Assembly: GCA_019054805.1 (NCBI GenBank)
Contig: JAHQIY010000011.1
Coordinates: 687,001-751,000 of the forward strand
Length of the DNA: 64,000 bases
Direction: 5' to 3'
DNA from: Brachionus manjavacas
Taxonomy: Eukaryota; Rotifera; Eurotatoria; Ploima; Brachionidae
The notes beneath the pieces were generated by a model. That model saw only the letters and a program-made list of their open reading frames with translations. It had not been told where the DNA came from and searched no databases. Both the position numbers and the translations under genes were made by a program. Positions 1-13,600 of this stretch are shown piece after piece. The stretch's first letter is position 1, and each line of letters starts with the position of its first letter.

Positions 1-1695
1 CTTGACAATTTAAAATCCTGTTCAAATATTTTTTATTATTTTATAAATAATGCTTTATAAAAAATTTCCTAGGTTAGTTTTTTTTTAAATTAAATTAATG
101 TTATTTTTGTTATTTCTCACTATTTTATTTCGATAATTTAGCCGATAAAAATTACTTAAACAGATTCGATGCAGTTTTTATAGAATCATGTAGACTAAAA
201 ATAGATTGTGATCAATTTAATTGATAAATTCCAAATATTGATATCTCGATTATATTAAATGGAGCAAGAAAATATTAGCATTTTAGACATGCTAATATTT
301 TGGGACAATTATTACCTATTAACAATAGTTTAATGCACAATGACTTTTTTTAAAAAATTAAAATAATTTTTATCTAAAATTGGATTTTTTTTAATTATTT
401 TTTTTAAAGATTAATTTTTGACTTTTCTTGAGTAAAAATCCCATTGAAAATTACATATTTTGGATATATTTTGATAAAAGAGTAAAGTTTTAAAATAAAG
501 ATAAAGTGATACATAATTAAAAAATCGAAAAAAAAAGTGCTGTGAGATTAAAAAAAAAAAAAAATTGTTGATTTAATTGATGAATTATTTGATAGAAATC
601 AACCAAAATAACAAAATAAAAAAATTTCTAATAGATTATTCAGGAAAAATTATGTCTGGTAATTACAAAATATTTTAAAAGAATATTCAAAATTTTTTTA
701 ATTTATTGAAAATAATTTGTCAAGTTTAACTTATCATATTATTATGAATTCATAGATGATTCAGTCTATTCATAAAATAATTTTTGAGCTTAATCCAAAT
801 CAACAAGATTTAAAAGAACAATCTTTAGAAGTTTTGGGATTTCAAAATGCATCAGCTACTAAATATAATATATTTAGTAGCTGATGCAAGGGCGTTTTTA
901 AAAATTTTATTTTTCTCCGCGTCGTCAATTGCTAGAGAAATAGTGCTGAGGTTTTTAATCCAATCGAACGGGTCAAATATTTCCTTACCAAATTTTTTAC
1001 TGAGGATGGTGTAAGAACTAACTTTATTTTCTTGAAATTTTCGATATACGAGGTTTTAAAATTTTTCTCTGCTTTTTTAAGGTAGTTTTCAAAATTTTAA
1101 AAATTGGTACAAGAAGTGACTCGTTTAGGTCGTCTTGGTTTGATGTTCAACCTGGCCAAGAATATGATATGGTGTGATTTTGGGCGGATTTTCTGGGGAG
1201 AATTTAATTCAAATTTAAAAATGAAATTTTAAATTTCCTTTCAGAATAATTTACACTTACTCACACACATAAAGTAAAAATAAAAAAAAAATTATACAGA
1301 CATTATTTATAGAAAAATTCTTTCTAATTTTTTCTTTTTCTTTCAATATGATTAATGCTTCATAGGAACAACCAAATCAAAAATTGAATCCCACATATTT
1401 TTCAAATATTGATAACGGAAATAAACTATTCAAATGGGTTTATCAACAGTTAAATCTAAAAATAAATATTTTTAAAATTTAAAATAGTATTTGGTATAGT
1501 AATTAAAATTTTAAAATGTAGAAAGACATTGTATATCTAGTTAAAAATTTGTTATTAAAATTTCATTCAAATCCGTATGATTTAAATTAAGTAGTTAAAA
1601 GCATACTAAAAATTTCACTAATTTTCATAAGCATTAAAATATTAATTTACAATTTTAGGTGTATATTAAGAATTTAAACACACAACATTTTCAAA
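1..1695. other. AT-rich intergenic region, no gene recognised
   Basis: No open frame of useful length and no recognisable protein. It holds homopolymer A/T runs and a near-perfect palindrome at 848-888. Around 900-1200 the base composition is slightly richer in GC and could be a decayed transposon, but I cannot name a family. The 3' end is the upstream region of the receptor gene starting at 1696. Confidence 0.6.
848..888. repeat. 41-bp perfect palindrome with 1-nt centre
   Basis: A 20-nt arm at 848-867 (starting TGCATCAGCTACT) is followed by one central base at 868 and its exact reverse complement at 869-888. The arms carry mixed sequence (GCATCAGCTACT), so this is not a simple AT run. No flanking gene explains it. 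Confidence 0.9.
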
Positions 1696-3928
1696 ATGTT
1701 CAAAATGAAAATTAAATTTATTTTGATGATTTTTATGTGGTTTTATGGTCAACACTCGAATAAGGCTAGCACCTTAAGAAAAAATATCAAAAATGAATGT
1801 GGGCTTTTCAATAAAATATACAGCTTTAAATCAAAATATTTTTACATTGAAATACAGTTAAAAAATTTCATCACATTTTCTGAGATAAAATTTAACTGTA
1901 TGCAAAAATTTTTCATTTACAGCAAAGTCATTTTTTTTTATCCCATGTTTCCTTTATTCCTAGATAATTCACTTAAATTCAGCTCACTTTATCCAAATTA
2001 TGGTTTACTTAGTATCCAATTTTCGAAATTAAAGGGTTTCATGAGTGACTTGAACATTTTCAATATTTTGGTTGACAACGGTGATTCTGTTCACATAGTT
2101 TTCAGTTTATCTGACATAAATTTAAAATTTTCAAATACTCACAATCAATCAAAAGATTCAATATCCATATTCAAAAAAATTGATAAAATATTTTTTCTAA
2201 ATGATTGTGAATTTAACTTAAACACAAGCCCATGGATGTTTTCTAAAAGTAAAATCAGCAATCTTTTTTTCAATGGAATAGTTGACACAATCTTGAAAAA
2301 GAATCTTCTAGGTTTCGGCAATGTGTCAGAAGATATTGATTCAACAATAAATAACCTGAGTCTCAGGTTTTATCAAGTATCATTTGATGAACAATTATTA
2401 AATAAAAATATTTTTAAAAGAGTCAGTTTTATTTCAATAGATGGACGACTAAAAATGATTAGCAAAAACATTTTTCAAAATTTGAGCTTTTTGAAAGAAA
2501 TTCGTTTGAAAAAAAAATTTGATATTTACTATGTTAAAAATGGCCTCAAATTTTTGACAAGCATCAAATCAAATAATCCCACTGTCATTCTAGTTATATA
2601 TTATTACAGTTATCCAGATCGGGATTTTTGTCTATTCAAAGATTTTCCAAGCAAGCGCTTTATTTTACCCATTACCGAAATTGGTAACTTTAACTGTTCA
2701 TGTTTATATCTATGGCTGATCAACCGATCCTACAGCGATTTGAATTTTGTCCGGAACACAGCCAAAAAATACTGTTTTTATTCTGAAAACCAAATTTGTG
2801 ATTTTAAATCAATGTTGAACAAATGCAGTTCTAACAATTTCTATAAAATAAAATACAATTATGTGGATTTGTTTTATCAAACAGAATTGTTGTCGGTAAT
2901 GCTATTTTTATTCACCCCTTTTTTCAGTGTATTCGGTCTGATAACCAATTTTTTAAGCATAGTCATTTTATCAAAGCTTATAAAATCAAAAAATGTCATT
3001 TGCCTAAGAGTCTACCAATGCATGTATTTAAATAGTGTGTTTAATTTTATTTTTGCCTTAATCTACTCCTTCCATACCTTGAATATTTGCGCTTTTCTCA
3101 GCGGTGAATTTTGTTCAACAGTCAGTCGTTCTGTTTTCATTCAGTATTATGAAGTCTTTGTAGTTGATTTTATAGGTGGAATATTAAAAACCTTTTCAAA
3201 TGTTTTGTCTTTATTTATTTCATTCGAAAGGTACAAAAATATAAATTCAAAATCAAGTATTTTATTGAGCAAGAAAAATATGCCATAATGGCACTCTGTT
3301 TGATTGCTTGCTTTGGAGTTTTGTTCAATATAGACAAAGTGCTGACTAGTGAAATCAATTTTAATCCTTATGTGGAAAATTATGATGATTATCCTGAATT
3401 TCCATCAAGAAATACATTTAAGGGAATATTCGACCCCGAAGTAATTAGGCATTATAGGGCACTAATTTTAAAGCAAAGAAATCCTGTGTATTTTTCTGTT
3501 TTTAGTCTGAATATATTGATGAATGATTTTGTTTTGGTTTTTTTGCTCATGATATTCGACTTGCTTTTAATGTTTAAGTTCAGATCAGATCTAGACAAAA
3601 AAAAACAATTGATAAAAAATGTTTTTGCGAATGATAAGTACAAACTGAAAAAAAACAATGGAACAACAATCAGAATGACAATTGTTATTTTAATCTATAT
3701 CAGTTTGTTGCTTTTTTTTAGAAGTATTGAACTTTTTTTTAACATCAAGGTTTTTTTGACAATGTATTCGAGCGAAATTGTGATCACATTAATAAGATTT
3801 GTACTAATTATTATTTAACCGGAAATTTTATTTATTTGATTTCATCAAGTTTGATGATATTTTTTTATATTCTTTTAAACAAAAATTTTAGAAATTGTCT
3901 TCTCTCCTTTTTGAAGTTAATCAAATAA
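1696..3928 (+). CDS. GPCR-like seven-helix receptor with large ectodomain, two frame breaks
   Basis: Rhodopsin-type receptor with a roughly 400-residue extracellular N-terminus, read in three consecutive frames. Segment 1 (1696-3288) has a signal-peptide-like start, a Cys-bearing ectodomain ending in a Cys-rich block (CSCLYLWLI, then further Cys), TM1-TM3, and SFERY in the position of the DRY motif. Segment 2 (frame of 3288-3818) carries TM4, an acidic second extracellular loop, TM5, a Lys-rich third intracellular loop and TM6. Segment 3 (3821-3928) encodes TM7 and a helix-8-like tail (SSSLMIFFYILLNKNF) ending in TAA. Both junctions are -1 shifts. One extra A in the A-run 3274-3278 gives SKKKYAIMALC, and one extra T in 3814-3816 gives IIILTGNFIYL, so helices 4 and 7 run on smoothly. 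Either the assembly lost two homopolymer bases or this allele is a young pseudogene. Ligand unknown. The ectodomain resembles lineage-expanded rotifer receptors (inference). Confidence 0.75.
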
Positions 3929-4653
3929 ATAATCTTTTTGCTTTTTTTTTTAGCTATTATTTATATTTAGAGAGAAATTTAAATATTCACACTTGAATAC
4001 CGAGATTTTAACTTATTTTAAGTCCTTACAACTTAAAACATTTTAACAGATGTTAAAAAACTATTTTCAAAAATTGGCAAAAAAGAAGTAGACCAAATTA
4101 AGTTGACACCAGATTTATTTTGGAACCAAACAATTTCAACTTCATAATTTGTTACGTCAATAAATGGGTGCACAAGCTAGGATAAATAAAAGAATATTTT
4201 ATTCACTTGCCAGTGAGTCCAAGTAGATTATACTTCTCCTACTAATAACTGGCTTGTTCATTTATTTATAATAAAATATTAAATAAATAAATAAAGTTTT
4301 CACAATCAATTTTCAATATTTAAAAAATAGTTTATTTTTTATTTTGGTAAAATTAAAAAATAAATTTATTTGCTCATTATACCATTTGTCTAAAAATTTA
4401 GATGACTGAAAGTTTGAAATTGTTTCTCCGTGGATTACTTGATTATGTTCAAGAATTAGTAGATTAGAAGATTGTATCAAAAGTTTTACAATCGACTTCA
4501 GTTTATTAAAAAATTCGAGCTTGGTCCAGTTTAAAATGGAATTGAGAATAGAACTCTGATAAAGGCGACCCATTTTGAGTTTTAATTTTATTTCAAAATT
4601 TACAATACAATACTGATTTTTCTAATTTAAGGAAAAAAATAAAATAATTTACT
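3929..4653. other. Intergenic, possible LINE 3' remnant
   Basis: Separates the tail of the receptor from the convergent end of the minus-strand ABCG gene. A minus-strand open stretch at 4313-4573 (86 codons, beginning MGRLYQSSIL) resembles no family I can name and could be a retroelement C-terminus. An AATA-rich tail lies near 4255-4300. Confidence 0.4.
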
Positions 4654-7600
4654 CTATTTTCTTTTTAATTTAAATCTCAGAATCAAAAAAGCAATAAATC
4701 TTAGCACAAAAAACATCAAAATTAAAATACAAAAATCAAGAGGAAGCATGCTCTAGTAAAAAAAAATTAACTTTGATTAAACGTGAATTAAAGTTAACTA
4801 CTTCTTTAAAATTGTATTGATCCAAAAATTGCTTTCCTGTGCTGTAACAACCTGCTCCACTACACACATCATTTGCTGCTGTCTGTGTGCATTCAATATT
4901 GGTGACATCTCTCCAAATAAAAACATTACATGCTTCATTTACATAAAAAAACCAAGAGATGTATTTCAACCAAACGAAATAGTCCGGTATGAACCTTGAC
5001 AACAATTGTTAAAATTTTTTTGGATTTAAATTGCAAAAATTTTAAAAAAATGAGCTCAACAATTTTTTCAAAATTTAGTGAAGTTTCTTATTCTGCAGAA
5101 AAAATCGGTTAAGGGGTAAATCAAGAAAGAAATAGAAAAATAATGAAAAATCCAACCCTTTATAGGACTTTCCTAGATTTCTACAAATGCAGAATTAAAA
5201 TTTGAGGTTGAAAAAGTTATATTAAGATAGTGCTGTAATTTGTGAATTAAATTATGAAGGTGTTGTGAAATTCAGTTCAAATTGAACAAAAACATTTTTT
5301 TTTTGAAAAATTAATATTAAAAATAAAAGAAAATCTGGCAAAAAATATGATTCATGGTGCAATATTCTAAATTTCACCTTTTTAAACTGAACATTTTTAA
5401 AAATTTTTCATGTATCAAATGGACAAAAAATTAAATTAAAATTTGAAAAAAAAAATTTTTCTGCTACAGGGGCTCAAAGAGTTTTTTTAATTGTCAAAAG
5501 TATGCTTCAGTCCGATGAGAATATCTTTTGCAAACTCATACAAAAGATATATTAAAATAATTCAAATACCATCTTGTAGAGCTAAAAATTCTCTACAAGA
5601 AATTAATTTTTTTTTTCTTCCAAAAAAAATTTAGTCTCAAGATTTTTTCAAAAAAGCCGAAATTTTAACCATTTTTTTGTATCTAGTCCCAGGGGACCCC
5701 TTGACCTCAAATGAGACATACAAATTCTGAAACTAGAGAAAATTCTGAACAAATTGAAGTTTTTACTTTTTTTATTTTCTCTTTTATTTCTCTTAAAAAT
5801 GTGTTCAAAATGAAGCATTTTCAAAAAAATTGAAAAAACTAAGTTTTTTGAAGTTTTTAATCAAATGTTAATTTGTATAAGTATTATTTTAAAACAAAAA
5901 TATGACAATTGAAAATTTGAAAAAAACTGATAAAATTTTTTTATCCTTCATTTTTTCTTAAATACTTAATACTTAATTATGCCTAAAAAGAACATATAAG
6001 AGCTTAATCGAATCCAAAATTTTGGTTCTTATGGGCAACTTAAAGCTCCTTCACCAACTTAAAAAACCTTTCAAATCAATTTCAAGGTTAATCAACAGGC
6101 TAGTGTCCATGCCTTATGAGACCGATTAACACTTCATTTATTTAAATTCATTATTAATAAATAAAATATTAAAATAAAAATACATAAAATTTTAAAAAAA
6201 ATTGATTAGAGTTATTGATTTAATAGTCATTTGAAAAAATTTAACAACAAGCTATTTAAGTTAAATAATTCAAATTTAGAAACAAAATCTGTGTAAATCA
6301 AATTTATGTAATTGAAAATTGAAAGCTTAAACGTTGAAAACTTCAACATTGATCTCTTAATCACAAAGCAATTTATTAATCTTGAATAAGAATTTTCAAA
6401 TGTTTTTTCTCCGCTTTTTGACTTGACCATTAGTTCAATAATGTTGTTATTGTTCCTTAAAATATAATTCAAATTTCTTGAGTCATTTTTCTTTAATCTT
6501 TCTTTTAGATTTAGCGGAATATTGAAAAATAATAGACATTTATAAGAGAAAGTTAGCATTTCAAAAATTCGATGTTGAAATGAATTAAGACCATACTTTT
6601 CTAATGCGTTATTTATTTCATTAAAACAGTTTGCTTCAATCTTAACATTTAAAAGTTTTATGATTGAGATATACTATTAGCTAATTTATTTATTGCTTCT
6701 TTTGAAAAATAGCATAAAAGCGTAGAGCAATAGTCAAAATGGAGGATCACGGGAGGATAAAGGTCTTAAAAAACTGGATCTTTACTGAAGTAGCAAGATA
6801 GAAAATTCTCTTAATAGAAAATAATTTCCTATTAACTTGAATTGATAGATTAGATGCAAATTAGTAAAGTTAAGATCTTGATCAATTATGAAATCTAATA
6901 AACAGATTTCCTTTACAACTAATATGTCTTCATTACCTACTCTTATCTTTTCAGGATAATATTTTTTCCTATTTTCAAAAATCATGCAAATCTGTTAAAA
7001 ATTTATATCAATTCTGTTAAAAATACACCATTCATTTAAATTTTTTGTTGTAACATTCAATTTTATCAAAGCTTTTTCAAGGTCTTTTTCAGAGATACTT
7101 ATTATTGTATCATCAGCAAACATTTTGCTACTTAAATTTTTAAATAAAAATGGTAAATCATTAAAAAAATAAGAAATAGCAGTGGACCCAGGACAAATCT
7201 TTGCTGGACACCTAGCTTTAGTTTTACTGGATTAGACATTTCACATCCAATTCTAACTATCTGGGATCTATTTTCAAAATAGTCTGAAAGAAGACCCAAA
7301 GAAGAATTATCAAAACCATCGTGAAAAATTTTTAAAAGTAATAAATTTGAATCAATAACATCAAATGCTTTCCTAAAGTCAATAAACAGAGAAACAGTTG
7401 TTTGTTTTTTTTCTTTAGCTTCATTTATTTCACTTATATACTCATGGATTAAATGAATGAATTTGACATGAATGTCCATTTCTAAAACCATGTTGTCCAT
7501 TAAATAAAATCATATTCGATTCGAAATAATAAGATATCTGTTTTGCCAAAAGTTTTTCAAATATTTTTGCTATTGGTGATAGGATAGATATCTTTCGATA

Positions 7601-10600
7601 ATTGTTTATATCTGACCTGTCACCTTAATTTTTAAATAAAGGGTTAACATTGGCAATTTTCCAGTCTTCCGGAGTATTTTTAAAAAGTAAACATTAATTA
7701 AAGAGCTCATATAATAATGGAACAAAAAATTCGTTAAGATTTTGAATAATTTTGGTCTGAATGATTAAAAAAAAAGGGGAGCTTGATGAAGGGAGTTCGT
7801 CAGCAGCCTTTTTAATTTCATCTAAAGAGAATTTACAAAATGAAAATCCTGGAGTTAGTAGATTTTCATTGAGTTTTAATTCTCTAAAAGTTTCAAAAAT
7901 GTATTTGGCTGATTCACTTTCACTGGACAAAGAGGAAGATTCAATAGAATCAAAGCAGTTATTAAACATTTCCACTTGATCAACAGGAGTAGAGGCTTTT
8001 TTAACATCCCAACAAAGTTCTTCTGGAAAGCTGTCAAATTCAGCATCTCCTCTCAGTTTTATGGATGTTTTATAAAAATTCCAGAATTTCTTAGAATTTT
8101 TGAAGTCATTTGACTTTTTGGTCTCTAAATATAATTTTATTTTTTGACGATTTAGTTTTTTATACTCCCTTCTTGCATCCCTATACTGGGATAGATTCTG
8201 TTCTGTTTTGTCCATCATATAATTCTGATAGCGATAATCCCTAAAATTTCTTAATGATCTTAACTCAGCATCAAACCAAGGGGATTGCTGTATTTACTTA
8301 AATCGACAGATACAAATACTTGGATCTAAGATCTTGAGATTTATATAATAATTATAATAATTTCATATATTAATAAATTTAATTTTTGGGGAATATTATG
8401 TTGTCACATAGAAAAATCTGACACAAATACACACAAATCTTTTTTAGCACAAAAGTCTGTGTTAAGAAGATTTCTGAATTTGGCGAGCATTGACACCCAA
8501 ATTTTTTCATTAAGCTCAATAACTTACATATCATTTAAAAAAAATCCTGAGAAAATAAGCAAGGGCATGACTACTGGTGCAACCAAAGCGATGGCTACTT
8601 CTATATTAGGTGATGCGGCTGATAACAAAAGACCACAAGAAATGGCTACTTGGCTGCAAAGAATTATTGTCAACAAAACCTGAACAAACACTCCAAAGTT
8701 GTCATTTAGACCTATCATCCAATAGCTAATTGTGACGAATATGGCTGCGGTGATGACAAATTTAGGCATCTTAAAAATTTTAAATCAAAATTTAAGATCT
8801 AAAATTAATTTCTACTTCAGCTATTTGCTTGACCAAATAATAAATAGTTATTGAATATAGGCGATTTTTACTTTCCCTATAAACAAGAGTCAAATCGGAT
8901 GGAAATGTCTTAAAATTTAAAATTAAATTAAAATTAAATTAAATAAACAAAAATAGTACATTAACAACTGCAAATAAGAATCCAAAAGACGACTGCATTA
9001 TGATGACAAACAGGGCTCCAGATCTATTTTGAACACCTTTTTCATTTTTATCTAATCTAAAAAATATCAAACCCAAAAAAATTGAGACAATCTTGAAGCA
9101 TTGATTAGATTAGTCACGTTTGACAATAATTAAATGCAAAATATACTATTGCTTGTACAATTGTGACAGTTGTAGCAATTGGATTTTTTAAATCCAGTTT
9201 TATTTGCCTCCAAAAGAGCCAGCCAAACTGGCTCAAATATCTTGCGTTGTATTTTGGAATATCTTGTTCCACGTATGTTGGCCAACTCTCGGTCCAATAG
9301 ATATCATGAACGATTCGAGAGTAATCTTCGCTCTTCCCAAATCGATCAACAATATACTTGATAACATTTATTATTTATGTTGCCTAAAAAAAAAATATTT
9401 TCCTACTTCAGTTCTCATAGAATCACTTTGTTTGTTTTTTGGTGATACTGCTAATGTTTGGATGTAATGGTCAGCTTAAATTATATAAAAATAATATTAG
9501 TTGAAAATAAATAGCATAAAGCGGCGCCTTGAAGTTCATGGTCATGATCACATGATCAAAGCTTAAAAGATTAAAATCTTAATAAAAATGATGAAAAAGC
9601 TTTTTTTTAATTTTTTTTTTAATTATCCACAAAATGTTTATTATTTTAATTAAATAAAAAAATCTTTTTTTCCAAATGATCTTTAATTGATTTTTATAAA
9701 ATATTTATTTGAAAATTGTAAAGACAATTTTAAAATCCACATCAAATTATGGCTTTAAATGATTTTTAGATATTAATTAAAATAAATAAATAAATAATTA
9801 AAATATATTACGGCGAAAAAAGGTTAAATTTTGCAAATTTTTTTTCATATGAAAAGCATCAGTAGATGTCAATCTGACATCTAAAAATTTAAAGAAATGC
9901 TATGTGCTTTTGATTCTTCCTGAATTATAAAATTTACATTTACTCTAAAAGATCTCAAATGGAGAAACGATCTTATCCAATAAACAATATAAGAAGGTAG
10001 ATTAATTCTAATTAGCTTGTAAATTAGTCCATCGCGCCAAACTCTATCAAAAGTTTTAATAAAGATAACATCAGTAGCAGAGTCAGAAAGTTGAAAATGG
10101 TATGGCGAACAATTGAAAATTTTAAAATCTGTCTTTTAAAAAAATGTTATTTTTTTTACAAAATTCAAAACATAGAAGAGCAAAAAATTAAATTCATTGG
10201 AAAAATTTAACTAATTTAACAAAATTAAATAAAATATTTTAAAAAATTTAAGTCTTCCGGCATGTTCAAGTTTATGATCAAAACTTTAAATCAAATTGCT
10301 CATTTTTTATTTAATAATATATTTCCTGAAGATTCAGGTAGAATTTTATAAAATTCTTGATGTAACATTGATTAACATAGTTTGTTAAATTAAAATTCAA
10401 AAAAATTTAAATTAATAGTTTGTTCAAAATTAACTAAAATGATCGATTATTTTTTATTTTTTAGTAAAGTTAATAATGCAAATAAATAAATTTTTTCTTA
10501 ACATAAAATAATGGTACAGTTATTTGTTTTTTTAATTTTATTATCTTTGCGAAGTTAAGTTTTTTGTCTTTCGGATTTTGTACTCTTTTTAATTCTAAAA

Positions 10601-13600
10601 ATCGATTGTTAATCCATTTTTTTTATGATCAACTTAAAATAATTTTTTGAGACTGTAGCATAATATGTTAAATCATTACCAATAAAAAAAAAATCATTTC
10701 GTTAATTTAAGAAATTATTATGCTTACTTTTTAATTGAGCATTTGATCATTTGATCATAAACTTCAACATGCCAGTCTTCCATTCTTTTGCCTAGCAAAA
10801 ATATCAACAATTTTGTAAACGTCAATTTCTTGAAATTCAGATGACTCAATATTCATGAGGCTTATTTTATTTAATCTTTCTTGACATGTCCTGTTTCGGA
10901 GACAATTTTTTTATTCTTTTTAAAGCAGAAAATGTTCTCTCTGCGTCCGCATTTGAAATTAACTTTTTTAAAAGCAGTTAAGTTAACTAAATAATTTTTT
11001 TATCTGTCCAAAATATTAAGAATGAGAGATTAAAGCAAGTATTTTTTTCTTAATTAAAATTTTTAACAATTTTCTCCTATGGTGGCGCCACAATACTACT
11101 AAAGATGGTGTGGCGATCGCCACACTTCGCCATTACGTAGCTCTACCACTGTACAACTTTTTGAATAAGAAAATAAAGATTATCTGTGCGTCTATGTTTT
11201 CTAAATCCTGATTGATCTTGAATAAGTAATTTATTGCTTTCAAGAAAATTAAATATTCTAGTGTAAATAATGCGTTCAAGTAAGTAGGCAACTTGTCATT
11301 CCAAACTCATGTTGAAGAATAAACTAATTTCAAGTTAAGTCTCTAAAGTTAATTTTTTTAACATTAGGTTGTGGAAACGGTCTAGACCAGAAACCGATAG
11401 TTCTTTTAGTTTTTTTATTTATTTATTTATAAAATTTTTCTTTTTCTTTTCTATCGAGAATCTTAACTCTTACTTTGACCTAAAAATTTTAAACAGGATT
11501 TCTTTTTTCAGTACTTTCTATGTGTTATGTGCAAGGAGCTACCATAGGTGACCTCCTAGTAGGTCATCTCCGCAAGCTAGTCTGTAGCTTATATATATTA
11601 TTATATTATTATTATTAAGGCATTTGAGATTTTTAATAGAGTAATAGGCTCGTTTAAATTATTTTGTACCTTATTATTTAGGAAATCACTTATTTATTGT
11701 GATACTTAACAATTATCGTCAGATTCAAGAAAATCAAAATGAAAAGTGTTTTTTAATTCCAAATATCATGTTGTTTTTCATACTTAAGTTTAATTAGCTC
11801 AGTTAGTTGAGTGTTAATAACTATGACAAATAATAATTACCTGGATTGAAAAAATTAGGAACTCTGTATCCAATGCTTAAATAAATGTTTATTTAATATT
11901 TTTAAAAGATTGTAAAATTGACTTTTGGCTTTGCAAATTAATCTTTTAGCATGGTTGCATGATCAATCAAACCCTGTTGGCAATGTGAACTTATTCAAAA
12001 AAAATCAGACATTGAATATTTAAAATTTCTATCATTTAATCTGAAGAATTTAGACAAACCTATTAGCCATAAAAAATATTTTTGGTGCACTTGATATCAT
12101 CTTTAGCCATTTTGAGAACGACACAATCACGTAATTTCACAATTTCTTATCAAGCAAGCAATGGACAAAAGAATTTAATAATGATTTTAAATTTAGACAA
12201 AATTAAAATCGAGCAATAAACAGAGTTGTTTAAAGAGTCTTTGACTTGGAATTTAATTTGGGACTTTAAAAAAACTCTGGAAATCACCATAAATGCAACC
12301 TTTTTCAACCTTGAAGATATGAATTAACTCCCGGATCTCAGAATGTCTCTTTTGTTTTCACTTCTATCCCATTGACTTCCATAATCCCTAGCTTAGGAAC
12401 TTTTTTAACAATAGCATTATTAATGGGTTCCAAATTTTACGCATTTCAGAAAAAAAATAAAAACCCAAGATAAAGAATGAAGTGAAAAGAGTAAATTTTC
12501 TTATCCAAAAGAAGGCTCTGTTTCAAAATAGCTAAGATTAACTCAGCAAATTCATTATAGCTCGTTTAAAAAGGCATATATCAGAATATTATGATTAAAT
12601 TAGCAATATTCAAAACAGCGCGCTTTTTAATTCAAATTAGCTTAATTTTAAAAAAACAATTATCTTAGAAGCATGTAATATTAAAAAATAAATTTGAAAG
12701 ATTCTATTTTAAATGGCGTCTTCAAGTACTAGTGAATTAAATTTAAACCTAGAAAGTCTGACTCTTAGCCTGAATCCAAAAAGAGGTGTAAACACTCCAT
12801 CTCAAAAAAAAATGACCACATTTATATTTCGATTTCCATTATTACCGTTTGGCATCAAAAAATCTCCAAGGAAAAAGTACCTGGTGCTGTGTGGCAGCAA
12901 AATGTCATGGATCTTGTTATACATATACAGAAACTGTAGGTGAAAAATGTGAAGTTTGGCTCTTAAATGAAGTTCATTTGGACAATCCTGATCTAATAAA
13001 GATCATCAACTTAGAGCATGGCAGAAAATTGAAAGAAAAGGCTGCAGTGACTGATGAAACTCCACGAAAAATCATCTCTCAGTGTGAAAAGGAACTAGGT
13101 GATGATGAAGAAGCAATTGCAATGCCTTCGTCTTATGATGCTTTAAGACAAATGATTTTTGACACGTCCAATTCTGAGTGTTAGCTCTGACTTCGAAATT
13201 GCATTTATTAATGCTGCAAAAAAGGTTTTTAGGGTGTTTCTTTTTATGGATGTTATTTTAATTTTAAGCAAAATTTATTCCGAGAAATTCAAAATTTAGG
13301 TCTTGTTGAAAAATATAAAGACGATGAAATCATTCGCCAGGAATTAAACACAAGGATTAGCTTATTTGCCCAAGAAAGATGTTATCCCAGTGTTTGATGT
13401 TGAAAAATAGAATAAAAAAATTAATGACCCAAAACTAGAACTATTTTATGAATATTTTGAATGTACCTACATTGGTGAGCTGAAAAAGACTCGAGGTCGA
13501 AAGTCATAAGAAAGAAGCCTCTAAATTGTATTGATTTTTGGAATGTAAGTGATAGGATTTCTAATTGCATTCCGAAAACAAATAAATTTGTAGAATCCTG

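Larger units (their letters stand above)
9960..11720 (-). mobile_element. LINE fragment split by a hAT insertion
   Basis: Minus-strand RT middle region in two parts, about 9960-10071 and 11152-11290, with a further piece at about 11620-11720. The copy at 32530-32900 shows the uninterrupted order: it shares GGTAGATTAATTCTAATTAG and the later ATAGGCTCGTTTAAATT motif. The first interruption is the hAT at 10072-11151; the second is the stem-loop repeat at about 11300-11619. It lies in ABCG introns 5 and 6, spanning up to the 35-nt exon. Confidence 0.75.

Noticed and set aside
3288..3818. Separate small membrane-protein gene
   Set aside because: It is helices 4-6 of the upstream receptor; one homopolymer base joins the frames.
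9357..9383. Acceptor at TTTTTAG|GCAACA for the ABCG exon at 9147-9356
   Set aside because: It gives an immediate TAA. The AAG acceptor at 9356 restores frame and matches the paralog's exon start.
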